DNA of 64,000 nt from Microdochium bolleyi (taxonomy: Eukaryota > Ascomycota > Sordariomycetes > Xylariales > Microdochiaceae): NCBI GenBank assembly GCA_001566295.1, contig KQ964246.1, forward strand, positions 1,922,001-1,986,000, written 5' to 3'. Positions 31,163 to 42,244 of the stretch are shown here, one piece after another. The notes beneath the pieces are model-generated. The model was given only the letters and a program-made list of their open reading frames with translations. It made no database searches and was not told the DNA's origin. A program made the position numbers and the translations under genes. The first letter of the stretch is position 1, and the number at the start of each line of letters is the position of its first letter.

Positions 31163-32539
31163 GGTGATGACGCTGAGCAGCTCGCCAAGGGAGATCAATG
31201 GTCTTTGGCTGTGGTGAGGAGCTTCTGGTCAGCTCGGACACTTACAGAGGGACTTGGTGAGGTGCTGCGTGGGCAAGAGATAGGGTGAAGGGGAGCTCTA
31301 GTCAGTAAGGAGGATGAAGAAGCAATTGAAGGGAAGAGCTGCGAGCTTCCGCCGCCACGCCAGCTCCAAGGTGGGCAGTGCCGTGTGTCTGGGGAAGCTC
31401 CAGCCACCCCGCATGAAACCCCTGCCCGATGATCACTGGAATGCACCAGGCACACCAACCAGGCCGTGTCTCCGCACCAGATCCCAGTCGTCCCACCACC
31501 TGAGATCGGACACGGCGTCAATGGTCTCGGAAGCCGACTGGCCTTGGTAGGATGAGACTACGACAGGCCTGAGGAGCGAATACATAAGCGTAGAAACTGG
31601 ACAATGCTCACCTCCGTTGTCTTTCATGCGCATCCAGCAAGGGAAAGTCCTCCATCTAGTGCCGAGGACTAGGCGAGGGACGGCAGCGGGGTTGTCTATG
31701 GACAGGATGGACGGATAGAGGGGCGGCGTAAAGCTGTCGTGTTCGACGAGAGATCGAACATCAGGTGATCGCTGGGCTGGGCGTGGCTGCTGATCACTCT
31801 GGCCGCTGTCGAAACGCCTGCGTGTTCGGAAGAGCGAGTCAATGGAGTGGGGTGTCTAGGTCGGATACGAGAACAAGGGCTGGCCGTGGACGTAGGTCGA
31901 GGCGAATGGAAGAGCCTGTCAGAGATATCCAAGCAGACAATGCTTTCTGCCTAATGTTATCTCGAGCATTGTTCTCGATAGGGCCAGGCGGGTCATCGTT
32001 GCTCGTTGACAATATCTGAGCCTGGGGTGACTCAACATTTCCTCCACGTACCTGCACCCAGGACTGTTCACTATGTGACATTGCCTGAAGGATCAGGAGC
32101 GGCCAAGATGGTAACACGTCCAAGTTGCCCGTTGTCGGGAAGGTACGAATCTCAAATCGTTCTCACATGATCCAAATCCCAACACAGTTCACGAACCACC
32201 ATCCCGCAGCCTCGAAACCAATCACTACAAGATCCGATTGAAAATCCAGGTTCCATGTCTTAACCTCGTGGACAGCCACGTCAATGTGTATGCTTGATTG
32301 TCAATGTGTCATCTAACGCTGCTATGAGAAACCGCCTGCTTGGTACAAAAGAATAGTACAACAATCAATGACGATAGAAAGGCACCGCCTCGACAAGCCA
32401 TAGTACAATGGTTTCCTGCTGCAGAAACGCCTCTAAAGTTGTACTCTATGTCATGTCAGGGTCGTTGCTCGTGGCGTCATCTCGGGGGTATCTTCCACCA
32501 CTCTCACTCTCACTCCACGCATTGTCATGATGAAAGTTC
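31163..32539. other. Upstream region of AMS1 and downstream region of the CLIP-170-like gene
   Basis: About 1.4 kb between two minus-strand genes. A short CACTCT-type repeat lies near 32503-32518. No conserved frame, tRNA or transposon motif was recognised. Confidence 0.35.
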
Positions 32540-35234
32540 CTAGAAAGCATCTTCAAAGGGGCAGTCGATGCTGTCGTGCCCGTCTCTCTCGCACAGGGCG
32601 CACCACTTCTCTGGGTCAATCGTGCCACTGTCCTTGCCCGCGAGAGGCCCGGTATCGGCTGGATTTGGCAGGATCCGGATGCCCGGAGGAGGAGCAGACT
32701 GGTCTGGCTTGGCAGCCTCCTGCATGGGCTCTGTTGCCCTGGGAGGCGATGCCGGCTCGGCCTCGGGGGCGGGAGCGAGCGCCGGCCCCCGTTTGATAGG
32801 TGTCAAAGGCCGGGGCTTGTCTTCATCGTTCATCTCGCCAGGGATGGTGAGGTTTTGAGGGGACTTGTTGCCATGGGTCTTGTCGTTCGCGCCATCAGCT
32901 GCTGCCACACCGTCCTGGTCTTGCTGCGGACCAAATACATTTGTGCAAGTCAGGATGTCGTGGCCGCCAGTCTCGCATATCTCGCACCAGAGCGTACTGT
33001 TCTCCGTCACGGAGGAGAAATTGTCGGTATCGGCAACCGAATCGAGAGTGTTGTTTCGGTAATGACCATTTTTGGGTGGCGGCGAAGCTGGGTCCCGCGC
33101 CATGATCACTGTTCCCTTCGAGTCGCGGTAGGATGATCGGCCTGTACTGCCCAAGGTCATCGTGCTGCCACGCTGGGTGGAAGCACTTCCGCGACGGAGA
33201 GCTGCAAGCTCCCGCTCAAGCTCTTCCTCGCGTGAGTTCTTGCTGTCGAGAAGTCCACGCAGCTCAGAAACCTCACGCTCTAGCTTCTCCTTGGCCATGC
33301 GAGCACCCATTGATTCCGGCCGCGACTTGGCGAAAGAACTGGGACGTTGTGATTGGATGGACGACCGATCCGCACCTGGGACAGCCTCGGCGCCAGGGAC
33401 TGAGTCCCTGCTCAAGGAGTGGATAATGGCTTTGAGCCCTCTAATCTCGTCTTCCTTCTGCTCCAGCTCTTTTGATGCGGACACGGACGCTCTGGATCCT
33501 GGCTTCTCGGCACTTGGTGTCGATGCCTTCTCCTGCTCCCTTCGAAGCTCGGCTCTTGTGCGCTCGACCTCGCCACGGAGGAACTCGACTTCGCCACGGG
33601 CTTCGGCCTCGCCCCGGCGAGCATCTTCTAGGCCTTCCTCAAGCTCCTGGACAAGCTCTTCAAGCTGCTTAAGCTGACGAGCAACACTATCGAAATCGTC
33701 GGTCCGGTCTTGGAATCCCTGAATCTCATCCTCGAGCTCCTTGATCCTGGCATCGTATACTCTCTGCGTCTCTGTGCTTGCCATCTCAAGGGTGTCAATA
33801 GTACTCCGGAAATCCGCTCGGTGAACGTCAAATTCGGCAGTCAGCAGCGCGACCTTCTCATTCTTTTCCCGCAGCATGGCTCGCAGCTGCGACGTGTCTT
33901 TGCCGTCTAAGCTGTTTGGCCTTTGTGATGCTATATCATTCTGATCAATGAGCTCCGTGAGCTCTGTAAGGCTGCTTTCCATTTCGGCAAGGGTTGATGC
34001 TTGGTCTTTAAGCTGTCGGTCGCGGGCTTCCAGCTGGGACCGGAGACGCTCGATCTCCTCTTCGTTTATATTGTTCGCCCTTGAGGCGGGACGCTTGAAG
34101 TTCAGGGACGAGATTGAGCGTATACTGCCGTGAGCCTGGTTGCGAGTGACTGCATTCGGAGTCGTTTCCTCTTCCTCGTCAAAGTCGGGCATAGGGCCTA
34201 GAGCAGAACTACTCCGGGATCCGAGTGCCGATGCGCTGCGAGGGACTTGGCTTAGCTTTCTGTCGACCTTAGCAAAGGTTTTTGCTGGGTCGCCAGCAGT
34301 GCCCCGTACGCTCTGGCTGAATTTGGAGATGGTTGGTGTTCCGTATCGTTGGGGGACTCGCGGACCGGGCGTTGCCAGAATTGAAGGACGCGATCCTGGA
34401 CTCATCTGGAGTCTTCTCACAGGCGATTCAGGTCGTGGCAGAGAGGCTCGGGGTTTCCTGCCCGTGGGGCTCGGAGCGCGTCCCGGACCGACGGACTTGC
34501 TAAAATTCGGGAGCGAAGGTGTCGGCGGTGTGTTGCTACTCGGTCCACGCATCGAAAGTTTGAACGAGGATATGCCACCGCTGGTCGGCGTCGAAGGAAC
34601 TGTGCTGCCAGAATTGGGACCTGCCTCGCGCCGGAAAAGCTTTGTCACTGGGACAAAGATGCCTGTGCCCGGGCTGCTCGTCGTGAAATATTGGACGCTG
34701 AACAATGGATCGAGAAACTCGTTAGTGACCTTGCGGCTGCCTGATGCCCCAGCACCTGAGGCGCGTTGTCCTGGAGCTGACTTACCCATCAACATCACCG
34801 CTGTTCTTGCCGCGCGCCGAAAACTCCGGGTGCAGCTCGATGCCGGCGAAGATGCCCTTGCGGCCATCGACCGAGCCGACGAAGCGCACGGTTCCGGCCA
34901 TGTTGCCCGGGACATCGACAACATCGCCCTCGCGGTAATCGTCCATGGCGGCGGCGGCTGCCGCCCTGCCGGGGGTTAGGGGGGCCATCCTGTTGTAGAG
35001 CGAGTTGGACTCGCGCAGGATGTTGTGGAGCGCGTCAATGTCGGTGGTGTCGGGAATGGGAGCGAGGCCGGCGCATGAGTTCTTGCGGCTGATGGTGGGC
35101 GTGCGACTGCGACCGCCGTGTGCGGAGTAGAGGCTGTTGAGGTTTGGGGTCGACGCAGCTCCAAAGGCGGATTTTCTGGGGGTCCGCGACAGGGTGTGTT
35201 GTTGTTGACTCGGCAGCTGCATGGCCGAGGACAT
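32540..35234 (-). CDS. CAP-Gly microtubule plus-end protein, CLIP-170 type
   Basis: Exons 35234..34786 and 34697..32540 give 868 residues. Order of parts: a Ser/Arg-rich N-terminus; a CAP-Gly domain at about 100-168 (REGDVVDVPGNMAGTVRFVG, GIFAGIEL, GKNSGDVDG joined to VQYFTTSSPGTGIFVPV), split by the 88-nt intron; a Ser/Pro/Arg-rich linker; a long coiled coil at about 345-620; and two Cx2Cx4Hx4C zinc knuckles (WCEICETGGHDILTC near 720 and WCALCERDGHDSIDC at the very end). CAP-Gly, coiled coil and C-terminal knuckles are the layout of CLIP-170/Tip1/Bik1, which track growing microtubule ends and bind tubulin C-termini; p150Glued has a CAP-Gly but no such knuckles. The ATG at 35234 in a CACC context is used. 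Confidence 0.85.
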
Positions 35235-37510
35235 GGTGACGGGAGGGCTGGGCTGCCCAGGGTGCGGCCCAAGCTGCAACCCTCTTCTCGGCTGTGGCAG
35301 GGGGCTTCGTTGCTGCCGATCGACCAGCGAGTGACAGCGCCCAACGGCAAGAGAGGCAGGACTTCCTGCTTGGCGACTTCCTTGTTGTGGACTCGCGCTT
35401 CTCTGTGCGGAGTTCCGTGTGCCGCACGCAGTATAGTGGCCGCAAACTAGACGTTGCAGCTGCCCTGGATCCTGGGTCTAGGGCCCTAATGAGCCGCGAG
35501 CTGCAACCAGTCTGTGGGTTCCCGCGAGAGTGTGGGTGGGCTGCTGTCTGCGTGGAATTGGATTGGCGTGGTGGTGTGTGCCACGGCTGTCCCTGCCCAA
35601 AAAAGTTCAAGGCCAAGTTCGGATGAAGCTAGCAACGACTTGTGCTCCAGATTGTTCCCAACCTCGAAGCAATCGTCGTAATTGTCGCAACTGGTGGCTA
35701 GGCGAACGCGTGGGTATGTCTCTGTCTCGAGGCCACTGTGAGACCTGTGCACAGAGCCCTGTGGTCGGAATGAATCAGAAGAAGATTTGGTAGACGGAGG
35801 ACGACGATACGTCCTTGGCGAGCAGACGCCAGGTCGGCGCTGAGACAGCAATGTCGAAGACGCAAGGGTGGAGACAAAAGAGAAGCAACGAAATGCGACG
35901 CGGCGTGCAGCCTGGAGAGTTGGAGATGATGGCAAGATGAAGAAGAGGAAGAAGGAGGAGGAGAGTGTTGCCTGGGAGCCACAGCAACAGAAGAAGTCTG
36001 AGAGACTGTTTGCGCACGCAAGACTGGTTGCCGCGGAAGCAGAGGTGACAAGGCCGGGGCACAGGAGGGGTCTTGAGGCTGCAGTGGAATGCAATGCAAT
36101 GCGAACCGAACTGCAGCTGCAGCTGCAGCTGGAGAAAAGAAACTCGGCGCCTCTGGCTGGCTGGTGTTGATCTTGCAGACCGCCTCTGTAGACCACACCA
36201 GCAATGCAAAGCTGGAAGCAGGGGCCAGGGAGGCCGAACGAGGGTTCGTGAGAATGGAGTCGGTCAAGCACGCGCACCGAGCCCTGGCCAAAGACGGAAG
36301 CAGAGGACAGCCTTGATAGAAGCTGGAGCAATGGAGAAAAGAGAAGAAAGAAACAGATCGAAGGGCAGACACCAATGATGACTGCACAGCTCGAGACCTC
36401 AATCGTCCGCACCACCGCCTCGACAAGGAGACCCGTTGGCTTATATTGACCCTGTGAGGTATGGATTCAGTCATGCCTCAAGCCTCCAGTATACCATTGC
36501 GGGTCTGCTTGCTTCTGGACATCTCAGCAACTCCCACACATTCATACAGTCCGTGTCCCGCACACAAACAAGGCCAGACAGGGTCTCTGTGCTTTCCGCG
36601 CTACAGCCGCCGACGTCCCCAAGACAACCAACGCCTTGTCAGCGAGCAAGCACGAGCACCACGGATCATCGGCCGTGCTTGTCTCTCCCCTGCTGCGTGT
36701 GTGCGTGTGTGTGTGGCATCAGGATCCGAGGCCTGCGTTGTCCAAGACATTGACGTTGTCTGCGACGGCCTTGCCGGCGGCCAAAGTCTTTCTTGTGTGC
36801 CAATTGGCCCCCTAGTCATATTTGGAGACAGCAGCCCGAGCGAATGGGAATCCTGTCAGGCTGTTGTCCAGTTTGGACCGTGCTGCATGCATGCATGTGG
36901 ACGTGTGCAGCTATTCCTTCGGCGTCATTTGCATGCGCGGGGGCTTGTTTACAGCGGCAACAGCCGTCTTTCATGTTTAGTCAGTGCCTGGCGCAGAGGC
37001 GAAGGACTCGATTGGGTACGCCCCTCCAAGGTAGTGCAATGGCGGAGCACGGGCTTGGAATGCATTCAGGGTCTCAGTCAAGTCACGGAACATAAAATAC
37101 TGGAATACATTGCTGTCACGAGCTCCACGCTCGGCGTCGATTGCGGGACAGTAATGGTCCGCCGGTGCTTAACCTCATTGATTATTATACGTTGTGATAA
37201 ACGGTGGTTTCCTCATAGGAAGGGCAACCAACCACGAGCACGAGCAGATGACAGATGACGGGCAGGGATATCCTTACCTTGGTCGGCTCATGCCGTTGCT
37301 CAGCAACGGGTCCCGAGCTCCACAACTCGGCCCCATGCCATGTCAGCGATCCCTGTGGCATCACGAAGCTTGGACGAGGGAGAATTGCATGAATGCCAGA
37401 GTCCAATACAATTGCTCGTTCGATCACCACTGGTATCATTGCAGTAGTAGACCCATATGTACAAACGCCCACGCATGGAAGTGCCCCGATCTCGTGCCGC
37501 GCGGCTAACA
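35235..37510. promoter_or_regulatory. Long upstream region of the CLIP-170-like gene
   Basis: 2.3 kb lie between the CLIP-170-like ATG and the NOP14 stop. From about 35780 to 36420 the minus strand is pyrimidine-rich, as fungal promoters and leaders often are. It holds a GCAAT triplet repeat near 36087-36103, a CTGCAG repeat (36111-36132) and a GT run near 36694-36716. Frames of up to 309 codons are low-complexity and unsupported. Confidence 0.35.
36111..36132. repeat. CTGCAG/GCAGCT tandem hexamer repeat
   Basis: About three and a half copies of CTGCAG lie in the upstream region of the CLIP-170-like gene, directly after a GCAAT pentamer repeat. Confidence 0.6.
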
Positions 37511-40318
37511 TTACCGCCTCTTGTTCGCGCGCTTCCGCATGTCTCTCTCGCGCTCGTACTGGTTTGCCTCGCGGCCCTCCTCGCCCTGGATCTCCGCCAC
37601 AAGGCGTCTGTACTTCTTCTCGTACGCGGCGTCCTTGACCTTCTTGACCCGTAGCTTCTCGCGCGCCATGAAGTTGGCATCCTTGCGCAGCTCGCGCAGC
37701 GCGCCCTTCCGCTCCCGCTTGTGCTCCTTCTTGAGCTTTGCCAGCTCCGCACGCTCGCGGTCGGGGTCGTAGTGCTTGGTGGGGTCGAACGAGTCCTCGA
37801 ACTTGGGTATCGCCGTCTTAATTGCTAGGGGCTTGTGATGGTGCAGTTCAAGAGGTCGCCGTGCCATCTGCGCGAGACGCAGCATGCGCTCCAATTTCGT
37901 CTTGAGCTTCTCCACGGCGTCATTCACTGCCTCAGGCAGTTCCGCTCGGCATGATTTGGTACCTAGGTGAGCAACAATCCGCATAGCCGGCGTGAATGTC
38001 TCAATGAATGCAGACTTTCCAGTCCACAGCTCTGCAGCAGCGTCGAAGATCCTGATTGTCGAAGTTACCACCGCGACGCTTACGGCAGTTTGGTCTTCCT
38101 GCTCAATCTCCGCGCAGTCTGCGGGCCGAAGTGACCTCACATTGACCTTCTTCGCCTGCGAGACGCGCAGAGCTGACGACATCTCATGTAGCGGTGATGG
38201 AACCAGGGAAGCCTTCGGTTTCGTAGGTGCAAGTGCACAGAGTGTGTTGAAACCAAAGTTCATGACCTCGGGGACGAATCTCTTGGCTACTTTCTGGTAC
38301 TGTAGTGCCAACGTAGAGATGTACATTCCTTTCGTAAGATCCCCCAGCTCCTTTGGGACTTTTTGGCCGAGGTATCGAGCAATAGAAAGCATCGCTGGTG
38401 TCGCCACTTGGTGGAAATGGTCAGATGTTGGGAAGATCGTCCCGACTGCAGTGAGAACAACCAAGTCACCCAAGACTGGGCTCAGAGCTCTGGATTGGCC
38501 CATCTCCTCGAGGTGCTCGCGGAAGGCAGTCGAAATCTCCAGGGCGTAGGTCTTTGCCAGCGAGTGAAGATGACGAATGAGGCTCTCGAGCACGCTGAAC
38601 GGTGGCAGTGATGGCTGGTTGGAAAGGTAAGAGATGTGTTGCACCAATGCGACGGAGAAATTTCCGAGTTTAGCCTTGTTCTCAGCATGGAGTTTGGGGT
38701 GGTAAAGAGCTCGGATCCTTTGCACCACAACCGGCAGGTGTTCGACTGGGATATTGTTTGTGACAGAGCAGAGGTCTTTGTGGTTCTCTGGGCACTCAAA
38801 CGTGTATGGGATGCCGTGAGCATCATCTGTGGCGTGGACGGACTTCCCTGTTCCGTTGATGCGGTTACTAAACACCGGGTTGCTGGTCTCTTCCGCGTTG
38901 AGCAAACCTTTGGTAAACTCGTCATCGTCCCCGTCTTCTTCCTCCGATCCCGAGGCGCTGTCGTCGTCTTGCATTGACTCGTCTTCTGGATCTTCTTCGC
39001 TGTCGATGTCGAGCTCCGACCCACTCGCGACCAAGTCGTCCTCGATCAGGAAATCGTCTTCGTCATCGAAACCCAGCTCTGCAGCTGTCGGGCGCGTCTT
39101 GATGCCGCTGCCGAGCCCGAAATCATCCTCTTCCTCGTTCTCTCGGAAAACGATAGGTCCATTGGTCATGTCCACGTCGGGCTGGTCCTTTTCGGGCTCG
39201 CTCTCGCTGTCATCTTCTCCCTGCATGCGCCTCGCTCGCTTCTCTTCCATCTGCTTGAGTCTTTCGGACTCCTCTTCGGCACGCTCTTCCTCCGTCTTCG
39301 TCCGTTCCGTGGGCTGAGCTCGGCGGTCCGAGGCCATCTGTCGTAACCTTAGGTCGTAGTCGCGCTCTAGCTTTTCCATCTGCTCAGCTGCAGTTTCTGC
39401 TGGGACGCTTTCCGCAACAGCCTTTGTGTCTTTCGACCGCCTTTGGAACAGCAGGGCGTGCAGGTCTGGGAGCCCCTTGTCAAGTTCTTCTCGCAAGTCC
39501 TCGTCAGCGTCTTTAGCTTCCTGACGCTGGTGCTTGTACGCCTTCGATTTAGCGATGAGCTCCTTCATGACCTCTTGTTTCGATTTCTTCCGCTCAGGTT
39601 GCCCATCGCCTCCGTCACCATTGAACATGTCGAGTTCTCGCATGCGCTTCAGTGCAGAGCGGCCGTCGTCTGAACCGTCCTCGTCTGATAAACCCTCCAG
39701 GTCATCCTCGTCAAAGTCGTCCTTGAGAGCCGGTCCGTCGAATGAAAGAGATTTTCCCATGTGCGTGAGGCCGAAGCCGGTCTCGTCGTCGTCTTCGAGG
39801 TCGAACGTTGATCCTTTCTTGTGGGTGCGTTGTTTCTCGCGCGCAAATCGTTCCAGCATTTTGTCCTGTAGATTGGTCAGTCATGTGTATGGGAATCGGA
39901 CAGTTTTGTACGCGCATACCTCTGGTGCCAACGAGGGATCATTTTCTCCGAAACGCTTATCCTCGATTCCTCCCACCTTGTTGCGGCGGTTCATCTCCAC
40001 AAGAAGGGTCTGTCGTCTCCGCTCCTCGCCTAGGGCTTTGGCCTCGCTTGGCCGGCCGTGGATGCCCTTGGCGGCATTGCCGGTTGCTGGTCGGTTTGTG
40101 GTGACATCGAACTTTGGTCCGCGGACGTTGTGCTTGAGGTCGAACGGGTTGAATTGCTCACGGATCCCGGCGAGCTGGGCATTCTTGGTGTGACGATTAG
40201 TGGCGGTGCCCTGGCTACCCTGAGCCTCTGCCTTGCGCTGCTTCTTGGACTTTTGTGGTCCGATGACGCCTTGCTCCCTCAGAGAGGCCTTGAGCCTCTT
40301 GAGCTGTGATCCTGCCAT
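37511..40318 (-). CDS. NOP14: Nop14, SSU processome component
   Basis: Exons 40318..39920 and 39865..37511 give 917 residues, normal for Nop14. The protein acts in the nucleolus in early 18S rRNA processing and 40S maturation, with Noc4 and Emg1. The N-terminus shows GSQLKRLKASLREQGVIGPQ and the family block NPFDLKHNVRGPKFDVTTNR, then RRRQTLLVEMNRRNKVGGIE and KRFGENDPSLAPE, joined at the intron to DKMLERFAREKQ. A long acidic middle (GLSDEDGSDD and DIDSEEDPEDESMQDDDSAS) is followed by the folded C-terminal half with PYTFECPENHKDLC, HPKLHAENKAKLGNFSVALV and PKFEDSFDPTKHYDPDRERA. The end is a Lys/Arg-rich tail (MRKRANKRR) typical of nucleolar factors. RCL1 elsewhere in the window belongs to the same particle. 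Confidence 0.93.
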
Positions 40319-40638
40319 TGTGCAACGTCGTCGTGGCGGCTTTGGTCCAGTCGCAGTTGGAGGGGCTCTCAAGAAAAAGTTCTGGTTTCAACGAGCCATG
40401 CGCATGTCGGAAAGCGAGTTCTGGGAAATTTCTTATCTTATCAGAGGTTCCACAAAGTCTGGGTGGGACGGGGACCCTTTCGGAAGTACAGTGCGTACGA
40501 CTCCCTCGGACGCTACTCTAGCTTCGCAGCTCTACGTCAACCCTGCTCAAGAGCAATCCGTTTGTGGTTGTCCACGACCACACGACACCCTTCCGAGGCG
40601 CAATCCTGTCATGGTCATGGGCGCAGATAGCTTCGACG
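40319..40638. promoter_or_regulatory. Divergent promoter of NOP14 and the anchored unknown protein
   Basis: 320 bp between two ATGs; it must hold both promoters and leaders. No known motif stands out. Confidence 0.4.
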
Positions 40639-41709
40639 ATGGGGTACTTCTCCTTCTTCCGAGATGAGCGGCTGTACTTGATAGCTTTCGGCGTCACGGC
40701 CGTGGGCTTCGTTGCCAGCGTTCGCACCATACTCGAGTACTATCGCGACCAGTGCGAGGTTAAGCCGCAGGAGCCCAAAACCCAGTACATCACCCAGGAC
40801 ACCGAAGACTCCCTCAAGCAGTCGACGCTTGCGAGTTTGCTGTACCACTACAACTATTCGATCCGTGAGACGGCACTGAAGATTGTTGCCGGAAGGGCCG
40901 CGAACGACACAGCGACCATCGACGAGCTGCTCTGGGGCATCACGTTGAAGGACTACGATGAGCGCGCGATGTATTTGAAGGCCCTGGTGTGGGCAATTGA
41001 GGACAGTGAGTCGCCTCTGGTCTTTGAGCTATACTGGCGTTTTGTGTCCGGATATTGATACCTCACAGATGCGTTTCAGGATCCGCTGAGCGTGCTCAAC
41101 ACGCCGAAAGCCTATGAGGCCCTGGTCGGCTCACTAGAGCTGTGTCTCGACCACTCATACACCGACAAGCTGGACGACCCATTGTATGACGAGTACTACC
41201 TCCGCGATCCTCTCGAGCGACGCTGCCTAATGATCCTTCTGCAGCTCGCCAAGAAATACACCATCGACAAGGTCGTCGAGGCCCGGTTTGTCGAGCGGTG
41301 GCTAGTCAAGCAGTCTTGGGGTGATTCTGTTGACGAAAGACGCAGAAACTATGCTGATTATGTTGAGCGCAAGAAGAACAGGCTTCGTGATCTCTGCTAT
41401 CTGATCAGGGCATCGAAGATCGGGCGTCGAGCCCTGGTGGATGCGAAGCTTATAACCAGAACACGCAAGTCGAAGCGCGAGAAGCCAGAATCGATAAAGG
41501 TTGTCCTAGAGATCAGTGTGGATGCGAATGAAACTGAGGGCGTCAGAGTTGACACTGGTCAGAACGAACCAATGCCACGAGTTGTGGAGCAGAGCGCGGA
41601 AGAACAGCGCTTGCGGAGGCGGCATCGCGAGGCCATGGTCTTGAATGACGGAACACATTCCCTAGGAAGAGGAGATATCATACAGCGCGAGCACGATTCG
41701 AATGGATGA
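40639..41709 (+). CDS. Conserved-looking unknown protein with N-terminal membrane anchor
   Basis: Exons 40639-41005 and 41069-41709 (intron 63 nt, A joined to AT) give 335 residues. I do not recognise the family. Residues 9-31 form one hydrophobic segment (RLYLIAFGVTAVGFVASVRT), preceded by a short MGYFSFFRDE. The middle is helical and Leu/Tyr-rich, resembling an armadillo-like alpha solenoid: TLASLLYHYNYSIRETALKI, TIDELLWGITLKDYDERAMY and NTPKAYEALVGSLELCLDHS, then YYLRDPLERRCLMILLQLAK. A charged stretch with VDERRRNYADYVERKKNRLR leads to a polar tail ending REHDSNG. Many fungal orthologues would be expected from its regular helices. A membrane-tethered scaffold role is only an inference. 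Confidence 0.8.
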
Positions 41710-42244
41710 AACTCGTGGTGGCAGGTATCGCCACCAAGATCCTCACATTTCCAGATTGTCTGGGCCACTTCCCGGGACAGCGCGTCATGCCACTTAACCG
41801 GGTGCCTCGAGTGCAGCTCTCATCACACTCTCAGCAAAATTGGGCGGTGTCTCTAAGTGGCGTAACCTCTCCGAAAGGTCGCCCCTGTCGATCAACCGAC
41901 TTTTCACGAACGATTGCCAACGATCACGGATTGGTTCCAGGACTGCCGAGTGCTGGACCTGCGAGCTCTGTGTTAACTGGCATGGCAAAGCTGCCTGCTA
42001 TGGCGCGCAGACTCGCGATGTGCCAGGGGCATCGCGAAGTGCGACAGCATCGAGTCAGAAGTTACGGCATCACTCGAGCCATGAAGCTTTCCCCGAGGCG
42101 TGAAGTCATGGACGCTTACAAAGCCGCTTAAGCCAGATGATTTCAAAAACACAGTTGATGCGCACCACAAAGAAAAATTGCCTTGTCACTCGTGTAATCT
42201 CCTGACATTCTGTGTGATTGCTCATTCTTTGATGTGACTTGTGT
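41710..42244. other. Convergent intergenic region
   Basis: 535 bp between the stops of the anchored unknown protein and the G-patch gene. I see no gene or repeat in it. Confidence 0.35.

Noticed and set aside
35486..36474. 309- and 258-codon minus-strand frames upstream of the CLIP-170-like gene
   Set aside because: Ser/Cys/Leu-rich translations of a pyrimidine-rich leader; two overlapping frames look equally good, which argues for low complexity.
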